NCBI GenBank assembly: GCA_003755025.1
Contig: RJVL01000009.1
Span: 62,001 to 126,000, forward strand
Length of the DNA stretch: 64,000 bases
From: Diaphorobacter nitroreducens
GTDB taxonomy: Bacteria > Pseudomonadota > Gammaproteobacteria > Burkholderiales > Burkholderiaceae_C
Direction: 5' to 3'
Shown here in pieces: positions 53,393 through 64,000 of this stretch. Numbering within the stretch: the stretch's first letter is position 1; each line of letters starts with the position of its first letter. The position numbers and the translations under genes were made by a program. A model generated the notes under the pieces. The model was not told where the DNA came from, did no database searches, and saw only the letters and a program-made list of their open reading frames with translations.

Positions 53393-55681
53393 TTAGAGCG
53401 CCACCGCCGATTCAGGGGCGAATGATAGCGACACTTGTGCGCCCTTCACCATGCCGTCTTCCACGCGGTTGACCAGATCGATCCGCGCGCGATGTTCATC
53501 CGCGATTTTTTTGACGACGGCCAGCCCCAGCCCGGTGCCCCGCGGCTTGGTCGTGACGTAGGGCTCGAAGGCGCGCTGCAGGATGTGTGGCGGAAAGCCC
53601 GGCCCGCAGTCCGACACCGTCAGCCGCACACGTTGCGCGGATGCACTCCAGCGTGTGCTGATGCGCACGGGCGGCGGTGGAACGCCCCCCTGCTCGGCCG
53701 CCTGCTGTGTCGCGTCCTGAGCGTTCTGCAGTAGGTTGTGCACCACTTGGCGCAATTGCTGGGCATCGCCGGAGATCGCGGGGCAGCGCGGGTCCAGCTC
53801 GGCCTCGACCGGCACCTGCGCGGTCTCGGCGCCATACAAATGCAGCACATCGGCAACCAGTGCGTTCAGGTCCAGCGTGTGCAGTTCCGCAGACGGCAGG
53901 CGCGCGTAGTCGCGGAATTCATTGACCAGCCGTTTCATCGCATCCACCTGGTCCACGATGGTCTTCACCGACTTGGTCAGCACGGCCTGCTCTGCCGCAG
54001 GCAGCTTGCCTGAGAGCTTGATCTCCAGACGCTCGGCCGAGAGCTGGATCGGCGTCAGCGGGTTCTTGATCTCGTGCGCCAGACGCCGAGCGACCTCGCC
54101 CCACGCCTGGGCGCGCTGCGCGGAGACGATTTCGGAGATGTCGTCGAACACCAGCAGCCGCGCCTCGTTGGGCAGTTGCGCGCCGCGCGCCACCAGGCTG
54201 GTGCCTTGCGTGGTGACGCCACCGCCCGCCGCGTGCAGCTCAAAGGTCTGCTGCCAGTGGTCCAGACCGTGGTGGTCACGGTCCAGCAAAAAGGTATCGA
54301 AGTGCCGCTGCACGGCCGCCGCGAAATCCGCCAGCCCCGGCACCTCAGCCAGCGGCCGTCCTTCGTAGGCCGCCAGCGGCGCGCGCAGGACGCGGGTCGC
54401 ACCGGGGTTGGACGACTGGACGATGCCTTTTTCATCCAGCACGATGACTCCCGACGTGAGGTTGTCCAGGATGGTCTGCAGGTGCCCGCGCGCGGCTTCC
54501 AGCGCGTTCAGGCTTTGCTCGACCGTGCCGCGGGCGTCCGCGAGCTGCTGCGTCATCAGGGCAAAAGAGCGCGTCAGCCCGCCCAGCTCGTCCTTGGTCT
54601 GCAGCGCGGCCTTGGGCGACAGGTTGCCTGCTGCCACCTCGCGCACGCCGTCGGCCAGCACCAGCAGGGGCCGCGCAAGCTGGTTGCCCAGCACCACGGC
54701 GAGCAGCACCGCGCCAAAGACGGCAAGGAACAGGCTCAGCGTCAGCGTGCCGATGTACATGCGCCGCAGCCCGCCGCGCGCCAGCGCGCGTTCCTGGTAT
54801 TCGCGGTTTGCTTCCTGCACCGCAATGGCGTTGGCGACCAGCGCCTGGGGCAAAGGCACGGTAGCCTGCACGAAGCGCGGCTCGGCCAGCAGACCCACGC
54901 CGGGGTTGGCCACCAGCACCAGCGCGCGCACGCGCGCGTTCTCCGCGGCCAGCGGGTCGGTGATGTCGTCCAGGCCCTCGATCTGGAAGGTGACGCGGTC
55001 TTGCCGCGCCATGCGGAACTGCTGCGCGCTTGGCCGCTCGGGGTTGAGCATGTAGCGCGATTGCCCGGTGGCGGCGACGGGCTGGCCCGCGGCGTTCCAC
55101 AGCACGAGGTCGGTGGCCCCCAACTGGTCCCGCATGCGCTCCAGCACCAGGCCCGCGGCCGCATCGGGGACCTGGGCCAACTGGCTGCTGGCGGTGCGCG
55201 TCTTGGAGGCCAGGTCGCTGGCAATGGTGTCGAGCGTGACGCGCGCCAGGCTCACACCGGCGGTCAACGCGCCCTCGACCTTGACGTCGAACCAGCTCTC
55301 GATGGAGCGCGAGACGAACTGGTAGGACACCACGTAGATCAGCAGCCCGGGGATCACGCCCACCAGCCCGAAGATGCCCGCGAGCTTGAGCAGCAGCCGG
55401 CTGCCGAAGCGCCCCCGCCTCAGGCGCACCACCAGGCGCAGGGCGCCCCAGACCAACACGGCCAGCAGCACCAGCGCCACCAGTACGTTCACGCCCAGCA
55501 GCCAGGCGAAGTTGCGTTCGTACAGGTCACGGTTGTTGGTGGCCAGCGTCAGCAGGAACAGCAGCACCAATGCGATGGCGCACATCAGACCCGTGCCGAG
55601 GCCCAGCGCCCATCGCACGGCGCGTGCGCGTGTCTCTGCGCGGCGGGCCGAACCCGCGGGACGCGGATCGCCCGCTTTCAC
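53393..55681 (-). CDS. ntrY: NtrY-like sensor histidine kinase
   Basis: 762 residues. Two membrane segment groups in the first 290 residues flank a periplasmic loop, then HAMP, a PAS-like region and the kinase. The dimerisation box LAHEIKNPLTPIQLSAERL carries His536, and ATP-binding NLLQNAQD and GPGFPPHI motifs follow. It starts GTG, overlapping the DUF4390 stop (GTGA). Proposed role: redox and nitrogen sensing with the NtrX-like partner. Confidence 0.92.
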   Translation of the reverse strand: MKAGDPRPAGSARRAETRARAVRWALGLGTGLMCAIALVLLFLLTLATNNRDLYERNFAWLLGVNVLVALVLLAVLVWGALRLVVRLRRGRFGSRLLLKLAGIFGLVGVIPGLLIYVVSYQFVSRSIESWFDVKVEGALTAGVSLARVTLDTIASDLASKTRTASSQLAQVPDAAAGLVLERMRDQLGATDLVLWNAAGQPVAATGQSRYMLNPERPSAQQFRMARQDRVTFQIEGLDDITDPLAAENARVRALVLVANPGVGLLAEPRFVQATVPLPQALVANAIAVQEANREYQERALARGGLRRMYIGTLTLSLFLAVFGAVLLAVVLGNQLARPLLVLADGVREVAAGNLSPKAALQTKDELGGLTRSFALMTQQLADARGTVEQSLNALEAARGHLQTILDNLTSGVIVLDEKGIVQSSNPGATRVLRAPLAAYEGRPLAEVPGLADFAAAVQRHFDTFLLDRDHHGLDHWQQTFELHAAGGGVTTQGTSLVARGAQLPNEARLLVFDDISEIVSAQRAQAWGEVARRLAHEIKNPLTPIQLSAERLEIKLSGKLPAAEQAVLTKSVKTIVDQVDAMKRLVNEFRDYARLPSAELHTLDLNALVADVLHLYGAETAQVPVEAELDPRCPAISGDAQQLRQVVHNLLQNAQDATQQAAEQGGVPPPPVRISTRWSASAQRVRLTVSDCGPGFPPHILQRAFEPYVTTKPRGTGLGLAVVKKIADEHRARIDLVNRVEDGMVKGAQVSLSFAPESAVAL

Positions 55682-56358
55682 CGCGCAGCCTCCACCACGC
55701 TCAGCGGCACGCTGCGCGCAAGCACCATGTTCCAGCCCGAGCGGCCCACCGCACCGATCTGCAAGGGCCGGGGCAACTGCGAGGTATCCAGCCGGAACTG
55801 GAAGTTCATGACGTAGGTCACGCCTTCATCGACCTGCCCCTCGTCGGCGATCTTCCAGCGCGCGATGCGCTGCATCGATGCCAGCGCATCCTGCAACGTG
55901 TCAAAATTTTGGCCCAGCGACACGCCCAGGCCCGACGGTGCAAAGGGCGTGGACGACTGCACCACACGCCAGCGCCGCGTAAGGGGCTGGTAGCTCAACC
56001 GCAGAAAACGGCTGGCCTGCGCCACCACTTTGTCGGACCAGTACCAGCGCTGGCGCACCACCTCGGCCTCGGTGATGAAGAACACGGAAATGCCCTTGTA
56101 GAGCGCATCCTTGACGAGTTCGGGGAGTTCCAGCTGCAGCGTGGCCGACAGATACAGTCCCTCGGGCAGAGGGTCGAGTTGCAATTCAATAATCTCGCCG
56201 TGCTGCTGGGCGTGGGCGGCGGGAATGGCCGCGATCCACAGCGCCAGCAGACAAACCAGCGCGGCCCACAGCCAGCCCGGCCTGCGCAGACCGGCACGTT
56301 CAGGCGGGGGCCTTGTGCAACAGGGCGTAAAAGAAACCGTCGTGTTCACCCGGCCCAT
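55678..56358 (-). CDS. DUF4390 exported protein
   Basis: 226 residues with a hydrophobic N-terminal signal (approximately 28-50, AAHAQQ). DUF4390 segments include VSLGQNFDTLQDALASMQRIARWKI. It lies between rsmB and ntrY in the order conserved in betaproteobacteria. The ATG at 56358 overlaps the rsmB end by 59 bp; GTG 56349 would shorten the overlap. Confidence 0.82.
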   Translation of the reverse strand: MGRVNTTVSFTPCCTRPPPERAGLRRPGWLWAALVCLLALWIAAIPAAHAQQHGEIIELQLDPLPEGLYLSATLQLELPELVKDALYKGISVFFITEAEVVRQRWYWSDKVVAQASRFLRLSYQPLTRRWRVVQSSTPFAPSGLGVSLGQNFDTLQDALASMQRIARWKIADEGQVDEGVTYVMNFQFRLDTSQLPRPLQIGAVGRSGWNMVLARSVPLSVVEAAR

Positions 56359-57673
56359 TGTCACGGAGCCCGTCGCGCTTGTCTGGGCTGCCGGGGAATA
56401 AATGGCCCGGCGACGGCAGCAGGCGTGCGTCAGTGTTGTGCGCAAGAAACGCTGCGATCTGCCCGTCGCCCTCGGCCCGGAACACCGAACAGGTGCAATA
56501 CAGCAGCCGCCCGCCGGGGCGCAGCAGCGGCCACAGCGCCGCCAACAGACGCGACTGCTGCGCGGCCAGCTGGGCCACGTCGCTCTCGCGCCGCAGCCAG
56601 CGCACGTCGGGATGGCGGCGCACGATGCCCGAGGCGGTACAGGGCGCGTCGAGCAAGATCGCGTCGAACAGCTCACCACCGCTGGCCTGCTGCCACCAGT
56701 CGGCGGGCACGGCGGCATCGGTCACCAGCACCTGGGCGCTCAGCCCCAGGCGATGCAGGTTGTCATGGATGCGCTCGGCGCGTGCCGCATCCACCTCTAA
56801 CGCGGTGACCCGCCAGGGGGCCCGCAGTGCGGCGGCCCATTCCAGCAAATGGGCGGTCTTGCCGCCGGGGGCGGCGCAGGCATCCAATAAGCGCAGCGGC
56901 TGCGCGGCGTCCAGCCCGTTGAGCAGCAGCGGCGCCGCCATCTGCGCGGCGGCATCCTGCACCGAGACAACACCCTCTGCAAAGCCAGGCAGTTGCTGCA
57001 CCGGCACGGGGCGTGCCAGCGCCAGCCCTTCGGGGCCTACCGCCATCGCTTCAATATTGATAGCTTCTAACGCTTGCTGGTAAAGCGCTGGAGTGCTTTT
57101 TGACTTAGAAATCCGCAGCACCATGGGCGCGGGCGCATTGTTCGCCTGCAGGATCTGCTGCCACTGATTGGGGTGGTCGCGGCGCAGGCGCTGGATCCAC
57201 CATGTGGGGTGGTTCCACACGGCGACCTCGTCGCCCTGCGTGGCGGCCACCAGCGTGTCGCGCTCACGCAGGAAGCGCCGCAGGCAGGCGTTGACGAAAG
57301 ACGCCTGCGCCCGCGTCGCGGGGTGGCGCTTGGCGGCCTCGACCGCCTGGTTGACCAGGGTGAACGGCGCGTAGGGAGCAGTCTGCGGGTCCCAGGCCAG
57401 TGCCAGGGCGGTGCACAGCAGCGCATCCACCCGCGGCGGTGGGTTGCGGGGTGCCAGCTGGCGGCGCAAGGCCTGCGCGCGCCCCAGGTGGCGCAGCACC
57501 TGGAACAGCAGCGCCTGCACGCCGGGGCGCAGCGCGGCAGCCGTGGTCTCCAGCGCCACGGTGCCCGACTGTCCTGCGCGCACCGCCTGCAGCGCCAAGG
57601 CGGTGGCGTCCAGCAACTGGCTCAACGCAACCGCGGGAGCCCCCTGCGTCGGGATGGAAGTAGGCTTGTTCAC
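56300..57673 (-). CDS. rsmB: 16S rRNA m5C967 methyltransferase
   Basis: 457 residues with a NusB-like N-terminal domain and a SAM-dependent domain: CAAPGGKT (SAM loop), LDAPCTASG, and the catalytic YCTCSVF pair. It uses GTG as start, overlapping the lemA-like stop (GTGA). Residues about 188-206 are encoded opposite to dispersed repeat copy 14, in the linker between the two domains. Confidence 0.92.
   Translation of the reverse strand: MNKPTSIPTQGAPAVALSQLLDATALALQAVRAGQSGTVALETTAAALRPGVQALLFQVLRHLGRAQALRRQLAPRNPPPRVDALLCTALALAWDPQTAPYAPFTLVNQAVEAAKRHPATRAQASFVNACLRRFLRERDTLVAATQGDEVAVWNHPTWWIQRLRRDHPNQWQQILQANNAPAPMVLRISKSKSTPALYQQALEAINIEAMAVGPEGLALARPVPVQQLPGFAEGVVSVQDAAAQMAAPLLLNGLDAAQPLRLLDACAAPGGKTAHLLEWAAALRAPWRVTALEVDAARAERIHDNLHRLGLSAQVLVTDAAVPADWWQQASGGELFDAILLDAPCTASGIVRRHPDVRWLRRESDVAQLAAQQSRLLAALWPLLRPGGRLLYCTCSVFRAEGDGQIAAFLAHNTDARLLPSPGHLFPGSPDKRDGLRDNGPGEHDGFFYALLHKAPA
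57055..57110 (+). repeat. Dispersed hairpin repeat, copy 14 (antisense inside rsmB)
   Basis: ATTGATAGCTTCTAACGCTT, then GCTGGTAAAGCGCTGGAG and a T-run with ACTTAGAAA. This is the full-length repeat in plus orientation while rsmB is minus, so the gene reads its complement, giving SKSKSTPALYQQALEAINIEA. Confidence 0.8.
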
Positions 57674-58242
57674 AGCGTCTGCGCCTTCTTGAAGCCGAAC
57701 AGCCACGCCAGCAGGCTGGCGGGAAACTGGGCGATGGCATGGTTGTACTGAGCCACGGCATCGTTGAACAGGCGGCGCGCCTCGTCGCTGTGCAGCGCCA
57801 CCTGTTCGCGCCGCACCACCCATGGGGCGAGTGCAGGGGGTGCCACACCTTCGCTCACCTGCGCGGCTTCGCGCACAACGGTCTGCCAGGCGTTCTCCAA
57901 CACCTGCGATGCGGCCGCCAAGGCGGCGGCGGCGCCGCTGTCCAGCGGGCGCGCGCGCGCTACTGCCAGCGAGGCGCCGAATTGCGTGGCCGCGGCCCAA
58001 AGGGCGGCATGGGCGTCGTGCGCGCCTGCCGCCGGCGCCGGTTCGTCGCCCACGATGGCCTGGACCGCGCCAGGCGCACCGTGCGCAGCCTCGTATTCAC
58101 CCAGCAGGGCAATCCAGCGCACCATGTGGGTGTCCAGCCCGCCAAAGGCCTGCAGCGCCGCGGATCGCAGGCGGATGAGCCGGTTGTAGGCGCCCACGGC
58201 CCAGAACAGGAACAGGGCGAGAAGTATCCAGGTGGTCAACAT
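57670..58242 (-). CDS. LemA family protein
   Basis: 190 residues: an N-terminal membrane anchor, then the LemA core YNRLIRLRSAALQAFGGLDTH and the closing YNHAIAQFPASLLAWLFGF. Function of the family is unclear (an envelope protein). It precedes and overlaps rsmB by GTGA, and follows rpoC with its own terminator between them. Confidence 0.85.
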   Translation of the reverse strand: MLTTWILLALFLFWAVGAYNRLIRLRSAALQAFGGLDTHMVRWIALLGEYEAAHGAPGAVQAIVGDEPAPAAGAHDAHAALWAAATQFGASLAVARARPLDSGAAAALAAASQVLENAWQTVVREAAQVSEGVAPPALAPWVVRREQVALHSDEARRLFNDAVAQYNHAIAQFPASLLAWLFGFKKAQTL

Positions 58243-58306
58243 GTTCACAGCCGGGGCTTCGCGCCAGCGGGCACGGCCCCTGCCAACCGAGGGATTGGTA
58301 ACACGA

Positions 58307-58348
58307 CAAAAAAGAAACTCCCGGCCTGCCGGATGGGCAAGCCGGGAG
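58307..58348 (-). terminator. rpoBC operon terminator
   Basis: On the minus strand CTCCCGGC, loop, GCCGGGAG, then TTTCTTTTTT, about 40 bp after the rpoC stop. It ends the rpoB-rpoC operon. Confidence 0.88.
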
Positions 58349-58388
58349 CGTTCAGTACCCGCATGCGAGAGGCGGGACTGGCAACGGC

Positions 58389-62618
<4,230 letters not shown>

Positions 62619-62642
62619 GTGACTCTTTCCTTTTCACCTAAA

Positions 62643-62692
62643 AACATAGCTGCTGGCGCTTGCCACATAAGGATTTGCAGCACAAAACATTT
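62643..62692 (+). repeat. Dispersed repeat, copy 15 (between rpoB and rpoC)
   Basis: ACATAGCTGCTGGCGCTTGC, then ACATAAGGATTTGCAGC and CAAAACATTTGC. It is degraded but recognisable. It lies in the 130-bp gap inside the rpoBC operon. Confidence 0.6.
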
Positions 62693-62748
62693 GCAAACCC
62701 AGACGAGGTGAGCGCCAGTCGCTCACTTTTTTAAAAACTCGATCCTGC

Positions 62749-64000
62749 TCAGGAACGTTCCAACTCGATGTCCAGGCCCAGCGAACGGATTTCCTTGACC
62801 AGCACGTTGAACGACTCCGGCATGCCGGCTTCGATCGCGTGTTCGCCCTTGACGATGTTCTCGTACACCTTGGTACGGCCCTGCACGTCGTCGGACTTCA
62901 CCGTCAGCATTTCCTGCAGCACGTAGGCGGCGCCGTAGGCTTCCAGCGCCCACACTTCCATCTCCCCGAAGCGCTGGCCACCGAACTGCGCCTTGCCGCC
63001 CAGCGGTTGCTGCGTGACGAGCGAGTACGGACCGGTCGAGCGGGCGTGCATCTTGTCGTCCACCAAGTGGTGCAGCTTCAGGTAGTGCATGTAGCCCACG
63101 GTCGTCGGGCGCTCGAAACGCTCGCCCGTGCGGCCGTCGTACAGGTACGCCTGCGTGCGCGTCTCGGTCAGGCCCTTGGCCTGGGCGAGGTCGTCCGGGT
63201 AGGCCAACTTGAGCATGTCCTTGATTTCCTCTTCGGACGCGCCGTCGAACACGGGCGATGCGAAGGGAACGCCCGAGGTCAGCTCGCGCGCCATGGCCAG
63301 GATTTCGTCATCGCTCAACTGCGACAGGTCTTCCTTGCGGCCGCGCGAGTTGTAGATCTCTTCCAGGAACTTGCGCAGCTCAGCCGTCTTGGCCTCGCGC
63401 TGCAGCATGTCGCCGATGCGCTGGCCCATGCCCTTGCCGGCCCAGCCCAGGTGAACTTCCAGCACCTGGCCGATGTTCATGCGCGAAGGCACGCCCAGCG
63501 GGTTGAGCACGATGTCGGCGGGGGTGCCGTCGGCCATGTAGGGCATGTCTTCGACCGGAACGATCTTGGACACCACGCCCTTGTTGCCGTGGCGGCCGGC
63601 CATCTTGTCGCCAGGCTGCAGGCGGCGCTTGACGGCCAGGTACACCTTGACCATCTTCAGCACGCCCGCGGGCAGTTCGTCGCCTTGGGTGAGCTTCTTG
63701 CGCTTTTCTTCAAAGGCCAGGTCGAAGCTGTGGCGGGTCTGCTCCAGCGCGTTCTTGATGGACTCCAGCTGCGTGGCGACCTCTTCCTCGGCGGGGCGGA
63801 TGTCGAACCAGTGGAACTTCTCCACCGAGGCCAGGTAGGCCTTGTCGATCTTCGTACCCTTGGCGAGTTTTTGCGGGCCGCCGTTGGCCACGCGGCCGGT
63901 CAGCAGCTTCTCGATACGGTCGAACGCGTCGGCCTCCACGATGCGCAACTGGTCGTTCAGGTCCAGGCGGAAGCGCTTGAGTTCATCGTCGATGATCTGC
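62749..64000 (-). CDS. rpoB: RNA polymerase beta subunit, C-terminal part
   Basis: The reading frame is open to the window edge and about 416 C-terminal residues are present. [17 protein letters not shown] and [25 protein letters not shown] are conserved beta-subunit regions. It ends LDIELERS. The 5' part lies beyond the window. Confidence 0.98.
   Translation of the reverse strand, partial: QIIDDELKRFRLDLNDQLRIVEADAFDRIEKLLTGRVANGGPQKLAKGTKIDKAYLASVEKFHWFDIRPAEEEVATQLESIKNALEQTRHSFDLAFEEKRKKLTQGDELPAGVLKMVKVYLAVKRRLQPGDKMAGRHGNKGVVSKIVPVEDMPYMADGTPADIVLNPLGVPSRMNIGQVLEVHLGWAGKGMGQRIGDMLQREAKTAELRKFLEEIYNSRGRKEDLSQLSDDEILAMARELTSGVPFASPVFDGASEEEIKDMLKLAYPDDLAQAKGLTETRTQAYLYDGRTGERFERPTTVGYMHYLKLHHLVDDKMHARSTGPYSLVTQQPLGGKAQFGGQRFGEMEVWALEAYGAAYVLQEMLTVKSDDVQGRTKVYENIVKGEHAIEAGMPESFNVLVKEIRSLGLDIELERS

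Overview
The window reads as chromosomal DNA of a betaproteobacterium of the Comamonadaceae (Acidovorax / Alicycliphilus type). The grounds are very high GC with strong GC3 bias, the betaproteobacterial order rsmB - DUF4390 - ntrY - ntrX, a PhaM polyhydroxyalkanoate granule protein, a Bug-type tripartite tricarboxylate transporter (TTT) binding protein, and an ACC deaminase of the Pseudomonas/Burkholderia/Acidovorax type. No species is claimed.

Layout. 1-5.2 kb: end of a threonine/serine dehydratase gene, then a catabolic or transport cluster (cyclase-family hydrolase, branched-chain-type ABC binding protein, PRISE-like reductase, histidine phosphatase). 5.2-16.9 kb: housekeeping and envelope genes (creatininase family, AlaX tRNA editing, DsbD, FGE-like protein, NhaA, CoA-binding protein, O-acetylhomoserine sulfhydrylase, TerC divergent from nhaR, hemE). 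16.9-24.4 kb: a 650-bp gene-free stretch with DnaA-box-like sites, then priA, two unknown membrane proteins, an AEC transporter and a Rep/UvrD helicase. 24.4-32.5 kb: lipoprotein, outer-membrane phospholipase A, UspA, tgt, DUF72, a zinc-ribbon membrane protein, and the DUF2145 / exported protein / YiaAB cluster. 32.5-34.1 kb: acdR and divergent acdS. 34.2-38.7 kb: LplT-PlsC fusion, an XRE regulator, a truncated alcohol dehydrogenase and small stress or envelope genes. 38.8-47.9 kb: TTT binding protein, flavoprotein monooxygenase and AhpD-like protein; then a tandem glycine riboswitch with a D-amino-acid dehydrogenase, FIST, PhaM, an HU-like protein and a phosphatase. 52.5-64 kb: tRNA-Phe, the NtrYX two-component operon with DUF4390, rsmB and lemA, then rpoC and the end of rpoB.

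Two things stand out. First, a compact integrated element of about 4.26 kb (48261-52565) sits in tRNA-Phe. It is bounded by a 47-bp direct repeat equal to the tRNA 3' end and carries an HNH nuclease, an unknown gene, an HUH rolling-circle initiator, a DUF4224 protein, a tyrosine integrase and an unknown two-TM membrane protein. Two of its promoters appear to put the transcription start on the start codon, with a shared AAGTCCC motif inside them, and the element appears to supply a replacement terminator for the tRNA gene. Second, a dispersed hairpin repeat of about 45-60 bp occurs roughly 15 times across the host DNA and never in the element. Several copies supply the stop codons of neighbouring genes, one lies between rpoB and rpoC, and five lie inside coding genes (dsbD twice, priA, rsmB and a lipoprotein signal peptide). 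The four in sense orientation all use the same reading frame.

Other regulatory signals: a 17-bp palindrome shared between the XRE regulator promoter and the YiaAB operon, a perfect palindrome in the nhaR/terC gap, and the glycine riboswitch ahead of dadA.
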